This document shows, piece after piece, positions 23,712-34,060 of a stretch of DNA of 64,000 nucleotides. The translations under genes and the position numbers were made by a program. Location: positions 110,777,939 to 110,841,938 of the forward strand of contig NC_084850.1 of assembly GCF_033115175.1 (NCBI RefSeq). The letters are read 5' to 3'. The stretch comes from Lepus europaeus. Its lineage: Eukaryota; Chordata; Mammalia; Lagomorpha; Leporidae. The notes beneath the pieces are model-generated. The model saw only the letters and a program-made list of their open reading frames with translations, had not been told where the DNA came from and ran no database searches. The first letter of the stretch is position 1. Every line of letters begins with the position of its first letter.

Positions 23712-24042
23712 TTTTTTTTTAAAGATTTATTTATTTATTTGAAAGAGTTACACAGAGAGAGGAGAGGCGGAGAGAGAGAGAGAGGTCTTCCATTTGATGG
23801 TTCACTCCCCATTGACCACAACAGCCGGAGCTGTGCCAATCTGAAGCCAGGAGCTAGGAACTTCTTCCAGGTCTCCCACATGGGTGCAGGGCCCAAGCAC
23901 CTGCGCCTTCTTCCACTGCTTTCCCAGGCCATAGCAGAGAGCGGGATCGGAAGTGGAGCAGCTGGGTCTTGAACTGTTGCCTATATGGGATGCCAGTGCT
24001 TCAGGCCAGGGTGTTAACCCACTGTGCCACAGCACCGGCCCC
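23712..24042 (-). mobile_element. C-SINE, antisense
   Basis: Full copy ending CACAGCACCGGCCCC. Flanking duplication TGGATTGAGTTTA on both sides. Confidence 0.95.
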
Positions 24043-24432
24043 ATGGATTGAGTTTAACATATAGAACTTTGTGGAGAGAATTGACATCTAAAAATATTTA
24101 TTCTTGTGATCTATGAACTTTAATTTTTCTCAACAATATCTTATTCTTTTTAGTATACAGATATTGCACAGCTTTTGCCAGACTTATCCATAAATTTTTG
24201 TATGCTTAATGATATTGCAGAAGGTTGTAAGTTTCACTTTCCAATTGCTTGGATACTATAGAAACTCACTTCTTATTTCTCACAGTTTTTTGTAGATTCC
24301 ACTGTATTTTCTATATAGGCAATCATGCCTTCTTTGAAAAGACAGTTTTACTTTTTGCTTCCCAATATGAATACATTTTGTTTCATTTTTTGCCTCATTT
24401 CCCTGGCTAGAACTTCCAGTACAATATTGAAT

Positions 24433-24448
24433 AGAAGTTGCAAGACTG
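24433..24448 (+). repeat. Left target-site duplication of the U6 chimera
   Basis: AGAAGTTGCAAGACTG, repeated without a mismatch at 24862-24877. It comes from the L1 target and defines the insertion precisely. Confidence 0.97.
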
Positions 24449-24454
24449 GTGCTC

Positions 24455-24488
<34 letters not shown>

Positions 24489-24551
24489 GCAGAGAAGATT
24501 AGCATGGCCCCTGCGCAAGGATGACACGCCAATTCGTGAAGCGTCCCATAT
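24449..24551 (+). pseudogene. U6 snRNA retrocopy, 5' half of a chimeric insertion
   Basis: U6 is the spliceosomal RNA that pairs with U4, the 5' splice site and U2 and holds the catalytic centre. This copy covers 103 of about 107 bases from the exact first base GTGCTCGCTTCGG. The ACAGAGA-region motif (CAGAGAAGATTAGC) is intact. By memory of the mammalian sequence there are three substitutions: GATAC to GATGC, CGCAA to CGCCA, and GCGTTCC to GCGTCCC. It stops at CATAT, where the U-tail should begin, and passes straight into unrelated sequence. The upstream bases are L1 sequence and contain no PSE or TATA box of a U6 gene. The 16-bp target duplication lies directly at base 1, so it is a copy made by L1 machinery and not a gene. 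The few changes suggest a fairly recent event. Confidence 0.95.
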
Positions 24552-24861
24552 AAAAGAAGCGAAGGGGCGACTAGGCAGTGAGGAGGCTTGCTGTTTGGAG
24601 ATCTTGAAGCGTTAATCACCTCCGTCGTGGGGGATCCATTGCACCCAAATTAGCTCCAGAGGAGCGAGGACTCCGCTGCCGCAGGGTTAGTCCATTTTCC
24701 GAGAATGCCCTGACCCTGAGGGACTTCTACGCCATTCCAATAAGAAATCAAGAGTCCTGAGACCATTCGGGTTCTTATTTGTTTGGACCAGAGGCAAAGG
24801 TTGGAACACAATCATGTGTAGAACTAATGCATTTCCACACGGAAAAAAAAAATTAAAAAAA
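24552..24861 (+). pseudogene. Second RNA fused to U6, polyadenylated, unidentified
   Basis: About 291 bases of non-repetitive, moderately GC-rich sequence followed by an interrupted A tail (24843-24861) and the right target duplication. It reads like part of an mRNA or long RNA. One forward frame from about 24618 gives about 47 codons (from NHLRRGGSIAPKLA to a stop near 24751), but I do not recognise it. There is no good AATAAA near the tail; CCAATAAGAAAT at about 24737 is the nearest match. In known U6 chimeras the 3' partner is the 3' end of an L1, a SINE or an mRNA, picked up when the reverse transcriptase switched template to U6. The same origin is likely here. The donor gene should exist elsewhere in the genome. 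Confidence 0.85.
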
Positions 24862-25160
24862 AGAAGTTGCAAGACTGATATTAAGGGGAGAAATATTTCA
24901 CCTTCACCATTAAGTATAATAGCAAACAGTTTTTTGGAAATACTCTTTATCAGACTGTGGAAGTTTTATTTCAGTCTTACTTTTGCTGACACTTCTTTAT
25001 AACCAGGAATGTATTTTTATTGAAATTAGCTTGTATTCCTAAGATAAAATACACTTACTCGTGATGTATTATATTTTTTATAATAGATTACCCAATTCTA
25101 TTGTATAAAATTTAAATAATTTTTTACAACTATGTTCATGAAGGAAATTGGTTTGCAGCT

Positions 25161-25482
25161 TTTTTTTTTTTTGACAGGCAGAGTGGATAGTGAGAGAGAG
25201 AGAAAGGTCTTCCTTTTTGCTGTTGGTTCACCCTCCAATGGCCGCTGCAGCCGGCGCATTGTGCTGATCCGAAGCCAGGAGCCAGGTGCTTCTCCTGGTC
25301 TCCCATGCGGGTGCAGGGCCCAAGGACCTGGGCCATCCTCCACTGCCTTCCCGGGCCATAGCAGAGAGCTGGCCTGGAAGAGGGGCAACTGGGATAGAAT
25401 CCGGCGCCCCAACTGGGACTAGAACCCCGTGTGCCGGCGCCGCAAGGCGGAGGATTAGCCTGTTAAGCCACGGCGCCGGCCA
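25161..25482 (-). mobile_element. C-SINE, short-tail type, antisense
   Basis: Begins with poly(T) then GACAGGCAGAGTGGATAGTG and ends CCACGGCGCCGGCC. It belongs to the CTGTCAAAAA-tail subfamily, whose head reads GCCGGCGCCGTGGCT. Confidence 0.95.
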
Positions 25483-25744
25483 GCTTTCTTTTTTTGTATC
25501 GTGTTTGTCTGGTTTTGCTATCAGAGAAATGTCAGCCTTGTAGAATGAGTAGGGACATAGTCTTTCCTCTTCATATTTCTCTAGCAGTCTATGAGAATTG
25601 GTATGACTTCTTCCTTACATGTTAAGCAGAATTCACCAATGAAGTCACTTAATCCTGGAGTTTGCTTTGTGGAAATGCTTTTTAACTATACATCTTGGCT
25701 CTTAAATGCTTAAGCTTAGAAGTGATTCCTTGTACTTCTCACAG

Positions 25745-28425
25745 CCAGAAGCAGCCATATGTTTCCACTTAATTGCAAGAAGTCTAGGAAAAGTAGAGGA
25801 ACACATAATTATTGTTAGTCAGTAAATACCTAAACCATAGAGTCTTTCTGAAAATGTATAGAAAATTATATGTACATGAGTAATGGATCAAAAATCCCTT
25901 TAAAATCCTGAGATGTGGCAACCATTTTTACAAGGTTGTTTTTTTTTTTTTCTCTTGAACACTCTGCAAAATCCCCATTGCATTTATCATGCAGTTGTGG
26001 AAACAAAATCTCATTCTCTGTGCAGTGGCTCTGTTCTGTGTTGAGTGGAAACTCGGTTTTCTGCTATGGCTTCTGCTCCACATTTGTGAAGGAGAGGATT
26101 TTATCCAAGTTAGGCTTTGGCAGGAAAAAAATAGTTTCTAGATTGGATCCAAGATGAAAAATGGTTCCTCAGTCTTATGGAAACACAAATACCACGATTC
26201 TTCCTGTCTTCCACTATAAATATTCGAGTGTCTGCAGAAGCTTCTGTTGGCTGCACAAGTTGAAATATTCCAAGTCCACTGATATTTGAGCTACAAAAAT
26301 TCACAACAGTTTGAGTTTTATTAATATTTTCATATTATTAACCCAAACTTATTAGACATGTTAGGTAAGTTTGTTCATAAATTAAGAACCAATTGGAAGT
26401 TACATTACTTAGGACACATGCCAAGATGCTGCAAGAGAGGCCTACTTTCAAGTGGATGATTCAAGGTATATATATTCCTCTCTTAGATCATAGTTCTGAA
26501 ATGTGCTGTCCAAGGCTAGTAAAGTCACTCTTCAATCCTCAGTATGGGGTTCCATTGACTAGTTAAAGATGATGGTCTAGTTCTTACTATTTCCCAGCCA
26601 AGATGAAAAGGAAAGGCACAGGAGAGTCCATGGATCTTCCACTGTAGAGGGATTACTCTGTTTACATTCAATGATCAAAACTTAGTCTCTTGACCATATC
26701 AGATTGTAAGTTATATCATTAAATAAAAAGAGATTTATTACTGATGAAATATGAGTATGATATCAGGAGTACACGATGTTGACCAGAAAGCAGAAGAAAG
26801 GGTTTGGAAACAAGCAAAAGGAGGGCAGCTTTGGGTAAGGAGGGAAGAACTGAGAAATGGACACTGTGGGAACAGTCAGGGTGCTACTGTTGGTTTAAAA
26901 AACACAATCATTTGGCCAAGTGTCACCTTTTCTAGAAAAAGTACCTGCCATATACTACATTGGGGAAATAAAAGAAGCAGAGGATGCTAGCTCCTGAAAC
27001 CTCTTGAATTTTCATGTTAGAGAGGGAATGATCTGGATTTCCCACATCACCATAATTTTTCACAATAGAGGAAGTTTCCTAGAAATAAATTGGGGGTACC
27101 ATTCAGTAGGAGTGCTGGACTACCAAAAATTACATATCTACTACATCAGTCACTTATTACATCCTTTCATTTATTTGACGATTCCAAAAACAAGCAAGGT
27201 TGTGACTTTTATTTTTAAAAAAGATAGAAGTCAACATCATACCCTGTATGCTGCCAAGACCTAGGTTTTACAGATGATTTTTTTGTAATATTTCTCTGCA
27301 CCTTTCTCCCTATTCTTTATATATTTTGAAGATTTATCATCTATTGTCCAAAGTATTCCTTCTTGGCTAGGATGCATGGGATGTAAGCAAGAGAAAACCC
27401 TAACGCAATGGATGCACAGTAAAGACATTTATGACCACCTCTATGAAGGAGTCTAGAACTCTAGTGGGATCCAAGCATTGTAGATATGTCCTCTGTGTTG
27501 ATCTGGCATTTCTCTTCATTCTCTCATCTCCATGTGTGGGCTCCTATCTCACCTTGATCTGAAATGACTGTCACATTCCAACCAATATATCCGTATATAA
27601 CATCAATGAGAAAAGAAGGACTTTCTTCTGTTTGTATGATTCTTTTAGAATTATAATGGACACTGAAATGTGCCACCTATATCCCTCTTTAGGACTGAAG
27701 GACTTATTCTCCCAGCTGCTGGCACTGTTTCCAAAAGAAAACCTGCATCTATAAGCCCATTTTGGAAATGCCTTTTCCTGAAGATGCTTACCTTGCTCAA
27801 GTTCACATTCCCTTCCCAGGAGTAGCCAGTGTGCAATCACTGTTTTCAACAAGCACATAAAAGCCCAGCTTCCTCCCTCAACTGGGAACAACTCTACAGG
27901 GCCATATTCAGAGTTCCTTGTTGGGTTGCCTATAGCTTCCACTGAAACTATATCACAGCCAGACTTCTGCTTCACCCCCTCATGCTGCCTTCTGTTCCTT
28001 TCATGGGTACTTGTCCAAAGCATATTCCTTCATGAACCACCTGCATGCTTGTTGCCATCTCAGGGAACCTGATCTGCCACAAGAACTGAATAAACTTTTC
28101 ACAGAACTCCCCTCACATCTCAGTGTCCTACAATGCCATGTGCACATCCCTAAATGGATTCCTGGTAAGGGGGGCAGAACTGTCATAATTGGCTTATACA
28201 AAGAAGGATTTTTTTTTCCAAGATTTGGGATGGGGTCAGAGTTCTCCAATGCTTGTGGAACAGTCTTGGGAACTGTACAAAACTGGGTCACTACAGGTGG
28301 TAAAAAAGTAGACAATGAATGTTGGGTTGCCAAATAGCAGCGTCTGAGACATCACCTTCCTCTAGATGGCTCTTTTTCCTCACTTCACTCACTCACACAG
28401 TTATCCACAGAGTCTGATTTTTATT
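25745..28425. other. No supportable gene
   Basis: No exon, RNA gene or young repeat. The stretch 27600-28090 has phrases of an ancient interspersed repeat (CATCTCAGGGAACCTGATCTG near its end). Overlapping ORFs at 28001-28337 on both strands lack any domain. Confidence 0.4.
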
Positions 28426-28810
28426 CATGCCAATTTCTTTTTTTTTTTTTGCGATTTAAAAGTATTTATTAGAATCAAGAGCAGCGTGGAAGGGGGCTTC
28501 CAAGAGAGGAAAACCCAAAGGGGACTGGTGGCAGTTGGCTTTAAGTAGAATTTTGAAGGAAAAAAAAACCTGACAGTTAGATTGGCATTCAGTTACCAGG
28601 TGGGGACAAAAGCCACCAGAAGGCCTCATTTACAGTTCTCCATCCTGTCTACCTTGCTAAGGTAGATAACTTGTTTTCACAATAAGCTGTGAGCTCCATA
28701 AGAGTTCAGTAAGAGCCCTTGCTATTCTCATGGTCAATTTGGAGATTCTGAAGGAGGGCGGTCTGTTTGTCCTTGATAAAGATAATGTTTTGGGAAAGCA
28801 AGCAAATAAT

Positions 28811-29090
28811 GGCCGGTGCAGTGGCTCAATAGGCTAATCCTCTGCCTGAGGCGCTGGCACACGGGTTCGGGTTCTAGTCCCGGTCGGGACGACGGATTCT
28901 GTCCCAGTTGCTCCTCTTCCAGGCCAGCTCTCTGCTGTGGCCCGGGAGGGCAGTGGAGGATGGCCCAAGTGCTTGGGCCCTGCACCCGCATGGGAGACCA
29001 GGAGAAGCACCTGGCTCCTGTCTTTGGATCAGCGCGGTGTGCCGGCCGCAGCAGCCATTGGGGGGTGAACCAATGGAAAAGGAAGACCTT

Positions 29091-29122
<32 letters not shown>

Positions 29123-29146
29123 CACTCTGCCTGTCAAAAAAAAAAA
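28811..29146 (+). mobile_element. C-SINE, short-tail type, sense
   Basis: GGCCGGTGCAGTGGCTCAAT head to CTGTCAAAAAAAAAAA. Flanking duplication AAGCAAAT. Confidence 0.95.
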
Positions 29147-29195
29147 GGAAGCAAATATTTTACACCCCAAATTCCATTGGGATCCCCTGACTATT

Positions 29196-29277
29196 TTTTT
29201 TAAAGATTTATTTATTTATTTATTTGAAAATCATAGTTACACAGAGAAAGGAGAAGCAGAGAGAAGGAGAGAGAGAG
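29196..29277 (-). mobile_element. Very short 5'-truncated C-SINE
   Basis: Only the tail and GA-rich 3' part remain (about 80 bases), yet it has its own duplication CCCTGACTAT at 29186-29195 and 29278-29287, so it is a complete short insertion and not a decayed copy. Confidence 0.85.
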
Positions 29278-29859
29278 GCCCTGACTATCTATTAACACAT
29301 CTGACTCCTCACATTCCCTCCTCCCTGAGATGGAAGCCCTAACATCTGTTAGTGGGAACTGGGCTGCTTCATGCTGAAAAGGGGCATCTTTGGGAAAGGG
29401 AGTCAAGACAGGGTCGCAGCAAAAGGTGGCTTCTCGGCAGGAGGTGGCTTCTCCAGGGAGATGCAGTGCCAGCTTGCAGAAACTGCTTCCATCAGAGGTT
29501 TCATGTGCATGGCCACCTAGAATTTTAAATTTTTAAGTCCAGAGAAAACGAATCTAACAAGCAGTTTACACTCACAGGATCTAAAATCACAAGATCTAAA
29601 ACAAAGACAGAGTCATTATTAGAGGCCCTAAAAAAAGTGTCTAAACCATGAACAAGCTTTTTCATTGAGAGCCAAATACGAACTGACAGAAAGGGCTTGA
29701 AAATAATCAGGTGGGCTTAAGGCCTTGTCAGTTATGAGGCTCAGACCTATCTAAATTTCTTTACATGTAGTACATCATAAGGGAGGTGCCCTGTTGACTT
29801 GCATTACCTAGCTGGCCTGGAGGAAAGCTGGCTTGAAGAGAAGGTAGGTGGCATTTCTT

Positions 29860-30189
29860 TTTTGTTTTTCCAAAGATTTATTTATTTATTTGAAAGTCAG
29901 AGTTACAAGAGAGAGAGAAAGAGAGGCAGAGAGAGAGAGGTCTTCCATCTGCCGGTTCACTCCCCAGATGGCTGCAACAGCTGGAGCTGTGCCGATCCGA
30001 AGCCAGGAGCCAGGAGCTTCTTCCAGGTCTCCCACATGGGTGCAGGGGCCCAAGGACCTGGGCCATCCTCCACTGCTTTGTCAGGCCATAGCAGAGAGGT
30101 GGATTGGAAGTGGAGCAGCCGGGGTTCGAACCGCCGCCCATATGGGATGCTGGCACTGCAGGCAGCAGCTCTATCCACTACGCCACAGT
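29860..30189 (-). mobile_element. C-SINE, antisense
   Basis: Full copy inside the unidentified element. Flanking duplication GTAGGTGGCATTTCT versus GTAGATGGCATTTCT; the uninterrupted sequence is present in copy 2 near 39472. Confidence 0.95.
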
Positions 30190-30639
30190 GGGTAGATGGC
30201 ATTTCTAAAAGGAAAACATTTATTAGTTAATACACAGTTTTGCCTGTAATGTTGTTGACCCTACTTGGCCATCCCCTCGACAGCAGTGGTTACTTTGGAA
30301 GCTGGGACGAGCAAAGGGCTTTTTAGCTTAGAGCGAACAAGGTCTGTGCATGCCAATTTTATGCTTAAAAAAAAAATACCCTCAGTGGATGCCCATATAT
30401 CAGATTATGATCATTTATATCTTTTTGTTTTACTTTTTTCTTTCTCCAGCCCACCCAGAAAACAACAGATGCAGGTAAGGAGGAGAAGGGCACCCAGGCA
30501 GGATAGGGAAATCAGGCTATCCAAAACCATGTGTTTTTGACAACCCCAGGAGGACATACTGCATTCTCAGTGTGAATCACTTATCTGTAGGCTCTAGGGT
30601 TAAGTTTACTTTAGCCTGCTCCTCCCAGACCCAGGTAAC

Positions 30640-30970
30640 ATAGCTCTGGTTTCCCTATGCAGCTGCTTCTCCCACTGTTCCCCACATGACTCTTCTGTTC
30701 CATCTTATTTCCCTTATACACATCCACTTTCCTGTTTCTGGTCATGTTACTCCCTGTGCCTCCATTCTTCAAAATCTGCTTTAAGGTTCACCTCCTCCAT
30801 AATGGCTTTCCTGACCACTCCAGCCCACTTCTCATTGACCTTACCACAAATTGTGTCACCCATCAGGTTCTCAGCAGTAACAAAAACCTTCTCAACTGCT
30901 AGCTAAGATGTCAAATGTAGTTATTTCTCTATGTGTACCTAAGCACATTTTGATCATCAAGTCATTCCTG
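30640..30970 (+). mobile_element. L2 3' part, sense
   Basis: Phrases such as TTCAAAATCTGCTTTAAGG, CACCTCCTCCATAATGG and TTTCCTGACCACTCCAGCCC follow the L2 3' consensus order. Ancient and diverged. Confidence 0.7.
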
Positions 30971-31009
30971 GATGTGACTACACATCAAGTTGATATCCAA
31001 AAAGGCACA

Positions 31010-31163
31010 GGGGGCCCAAGGACTTGGGCAGTCTTCCACTGCTTTCCTAGGCCATAGCAGAGAGCTGGATCAGAAGTGGAGCAGCTGGGTCTCAAACCAG
31101 AACCCATATGGCATCCCAGCACTGCAGGCAGCAGCTTTACTCTGCCTGTCAAAAATAAAAAAG
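31010..31163 (+). mobile_element. C-SINE fragment with inverted body and sense tail
   Basis: 31010-31137 is SINE body in antisense (GGGCCCAAGGACTTGGGC... to the complement of GCTGCTGCCTGCAGTGCTGGG). From 31140 it switches to the sense tail TCTGCCTGTCAAAAATAAAAA. This is the form made by twin priming. Confidence 0.75.
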
Positions 31164-31384
31164 TGTCTTTGCTCATGGTCTACAAATATTTGGAAAATAA
31201 ATGTTAAATCATCATTCACTATGCTTTGAGTCAATAATTTTTAGTGAGACATGTCATCTCAAACATGCATTAAATAGTTCCACAATTAGATATATCGTTA
31301 GATATATTGAAGTGTTTATTCAATACTTCATGTAGGAAAGTTTTAAAAACTTGTTCCAAAACACTAGGAATTCATTCATTTATT

Positions 31385-31724
31385 AATTTTTTAAAGATTT
31401 GCTTATTTCATTTGAAAGGCAGAGTGATAAAGATGGAGAGGGAGAGAGAGAGAGAGAGATAGATCTTCTCTCTGCTGGTTCACTCCCCAAATGGCCACAA
31501 CAGCTGCGGTTGGGCCAGGCCAATGCCAGGAGCCTGCAACTGCATTCGAGGTCTCCCACGCAGGTGGCAGGGACCCAAGCACTGAGGTCATCTTTCACTG
31601 CTTTCCCAGGCACATTAGCAGGGATCTGGAGCAGTAGTGGAGCAGCTGGGACTTGCACTGACATTCATATGTGATGCCGGCATTGCAGGCAGTGGCTTAA
31701 CCCGCTGCCTCACAATGCTAGTCC
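31385..31724 (-). mobile_element. C-SINE, antisense
   Basis: Full-length but diverged; ends CTCACAATGCTAGTCCC. Confidence 0.92.
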
Positions 31725-31939
31725 CACGATTGATTAATTTACTAAAAATGTTTTTGAGTACTTATAATGTGCTCTTTGTTAGTGCTATAAATACAATAAT
31801 GAGCAAATAAGACACTGTATCAAATAAATTATGTAATCTATCCAGAAATTCACATATTATTCAAATGCTTTACACAAATAGACAAATACTATGATGAGTT
31901 CAATTTGTACAAATGGATACTTGCCATGCTATGAAGCAC

Positions 31940-32072
31940 ATGTTTCAGTTCTATATTGCTGCAAAAATAATCATCGCCAAATTTATTGGCTTAAAAGAAC
32001 TATCATTTATCATTTATTGGGTTAACTTGGCTCAGCTAAGCAGTTCTTGCTCAAGGTCTCATGCAACTGTAG
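31940..32072 (+). repeat. Ancient MER-type repeat, split by the EXOSC3 retrocopy
   Basis: TTCAGTTCTATATTGCTGC...GGCTTAAAAGAAC...GGGTTAACTTGGCTCAGC...CTCAAGGTCTCATG is a widespread old mammalian repeat; the same family appears at 63150-63310. Family name unresolved. Confidence 0.5.
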
Positions 32073-32073
32073 T

Positions 32074-32561
32074 CTTTTTTTTTTTTTGCTTTTTAGTAAA
32101 CTTTATTTACAGAACAAAAAAGTTATAATTTTATAATTATTTTCACACCCACAGAGCATGAGTTAAAACCAGTAACTTTCTTACAAAAATATTTAGAACT
32201 AATAATTAGACAATGTCCATTTACATCTCCTGAAGATTTGATAGGGAGAGGTTTACCTGAGAAAAGTTTCCACCAGTAAACCCACAGTCTCTTGGCTCAG
32301 CTGGTCCACTAAGAAAGTCCACATACATCAACTTTCTGCAAATCTGGATAATATTTGTTGTGATATGTTCACAAGCTTCTAAAATATTTGCTAAAATTAA
32401 CATCTGCTACATGGTCTTTGCCTTAACCCGTATTCTTCCATTCATTCCAAATACAATCTCCAGTGGATAGAGTTTTCCCACTTCCTGCATGATCTCACAA
32501 TCTCGAGCTAACACCTTTCTTTCTTTCTTTTTTTTTTTATTTGACAGGTAGAGTTATAGAC

Positions 32562-32592
<31 letters not shown>

Positions 32593-33446
32593 CAAAGAGA
32601 AAGGTCTTCCTTCCATTGGTTCACTCCCCTAATGGCCACTACGGCGAAGCCAGGAGCCAGGTGCTTCCTCCTGGTCTCCCATGAGGGTGCAGGGACCCAA
32701 GCACCTGGGCCATCCTCCACTGCCTTCCGGGGCCACAGCAGAGAGCTGGACTGGAAGAGGAGCAACCAGGACTAGAACCCGGGGTGCTGGCGCCGCAGGC
32801 GGAGGATTAGCCAAGTGAGGCACGGCACTGGCCAGAGCTAACAGCTTTCTAATTCAACCCAAAGTCACTTTATAAAGCAGCCCATCTTGTCCAATCACAC
32901 TCATCTCATTGGCTCATCCACAGCTGTCAATGCAGACCATCTCTGGTTTCATGTCTTCGTGAGCATCCACAAACTGGATTTAGATGAGGTCGCCAACCTG
33001 TACCTTAGGTCTGTTTCTTTTACTTGCACGTTCACATGCCAAAAAAAACAAGCTGGCTCACTCCTTCCAGCATCAACTTTGACTATCTCTCCAGACTTAG
33101 CTGTCACTATGCCAATCACATGGTCTCCTTTCACTGGAACGTACTGCTTCTGCTGCGAGTCCACCCAGTAAGCGCCACCGCCACGGCCGCTGCTGGCCTC
33201 CTGTGGCCAAGGCGGCCGCACTTGGTGACCATCAGGCGGTCCCCAGAGCGGTAGCAAGCCCGGGCCGCACACCACGCAGAGGAGCGAGCTCACTCCAGCA
33301 TTCAGGCCTACCGGTCACTCCCCGGCACTGCCTCCTGTTCCGGCAGCAGCAGCTCCTCTCCTGGCAGCACCACCTGGTTCAGAATCGTGCGCGTCACACA
33401 CGCCCTGCTGCCTGCGAGAGACTGAGCTGTGACGGGCTGCAGCTGT
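32074..33446 (-). pseudogene. EXOSC3: EXOSC3 (RRP40) processed pseudogene
   Basis: EXOSC3 is an S1/KH-domain cap subunit of the RNA exosome. The complement of this segment encodes, in order, an SLAGSRA-like N-terminus, [21 protein letters not shown], then [20 protein letters not shown] and IVTAKSG (33000-33200), a DSCGRANGMGVIGQD-like stretch near 32900, and LILANILEACEH near 32390. That is most of the ~275-residue protein without introns. A poly(T) at 32076-32088 and an antisense AATAAA near 32105 mark the poly(A) end. Flanking duplication GCAACTGTAGTCT / GCAGCTGTAGTCT (about 32062-32074 and 33438-33451). Frameshifts and stops are numerous, part of the S1 region is altered or lost, and a SINE sits at 32521-32833. 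It cannot make EXOSC3. An antisense transcript reading through could in principle pair with the parent mRNA, but nothing shows this. Confidence 0.92.
32521..32833 (-). mobile_element. C-SINE, short-tail type, inside the EXOSC3 pseudogene
   Basis: Flanked by GAGCTAACACCTTTCT (32505-32520) and GAGCTAACAGCTTTCT (32835-32850). It is younger than the pseudogene. Confidence 0.95.
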
Positions 33447-33679
33447 AGTCTGACAGTGACTGAGGTTGTTACAGTAACCTTGAAGCAGCATCACCTTTTG
33501 CACCCTGGCCTTTCTGACATAGTTCACAGAACCGTCTTGATTCAAGGGGATGGAACAAAGAACCCCCTCTACAGAAGGAGTAGCAGTGTGACATTGTAAG
33601 AGAAGTAAAAGGGATGGGAGCTATTGTTACAGCCATCTTGCAGAATACATGACACATAAGACGGACCACCTTATCTGCT

Positions 33680-34060
33680 GGGGAGTCAAGAAAAGCTTTC
33701 CTAAAGACGTGTCATTTAAGGTAAGAGCTGAAAATCAGGAGATGTTACCTAGACCGAGGAGTAGCAATAGCAAGCAGGCAGAGGAGTCTGTGCAATGACT
33801 CACACAAGGAAAGGGACAGAGCAGATACTGAAAGAAGATCAGTGTGACTGCAGTACAAAGAGTGAGGGGAAGGGTGGTGAGAGTCGAGGCTCGATAGGTA
33901 GACAGGGTCCACATCTCACAGGACAGAGTCTTATTTTTTAATTGACAAATACCAGTAACTCATCAAAGGGTTTTAAACTGGTGACAGGTTTCTCTGACTG
34001 CAGCAAGTGGAGATTATACTGAGATCGTAGGAGAGACAGGAGTGGCACTTGAAAAGTGAC
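33680..34060 (-). mobile_element. L2 fragment, antisense
   Basis: AGGTAAGAGCTGAAAATCAGG, AAAGGGACAGAGCAGATACTG and CAGTGTGACTGCAGTAC follow the complement of the L2 3' consensus. Diverged. Confidence 0.65.

Larger units (their letters stand above)
21845..25740 (-). mobile_element. Old L1 (L1M type), antisense, carrying five younger insertions
   Basis: Begins with the complement of an L1M 3' end (TTTATTGAGGTATAATGGAA...) and continues through ORF2 sequence with phrases such as CATATCTAAAAGAGTCTTTGCC and CTGGCTAGAACTTCCAGTAC. It is interrupted by C-SINEs at 22474-22809, 22849-23166, 23712-24042 and 25161-25482 and by the U6 chimera at 24449-24861. Its 5' half is absent. It is one of the oldest layers here, and its inserts come from at least two later periods. 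Confidence 0.85.
28437..30348 (-). mobile_element. Unidentified polyadenylated retroelement, copy 1
   Basis: In sense (right to left) it starts CACAGACCTTGTTCGC at 30348 and ends AATAAATACTTTTAAATCGC plus an A tail at 28437. It is flanked by CATGCCAATTT at 28426-28436 and 30349-30359. Three SINEs lie inside; without them it is about 1.15 kb. Long collinear similarity to 38935-39622 shows that it is a repeated family. There is no ORF of note. The poly(A) tail and 11-bp duplication indicate L1-driven insertion, so it may be a retrocopied non-coding transcript, a SINE-like composite, or a transcript starting in an LTR. Confidence 0.75.

Noticed and set aside
24449-24551. Functional U6 snRNA gene
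   Set aside because: No PSE or TATA box upstream (the flank is L1), no T-run terminator after CATAT, and flanking target duplications show a retrocopy.
28816-29342. Several overlapping ORFs of 85-144 codons rich in Gly, Pro, Ser and Trp, repeated across the window
   Set aside because: They coincide exactly with C-SINE copies in various frames and share the same peptides (e.g. LGPCTRMGDQEKHLAPG); they are SINE shadows, not genes.
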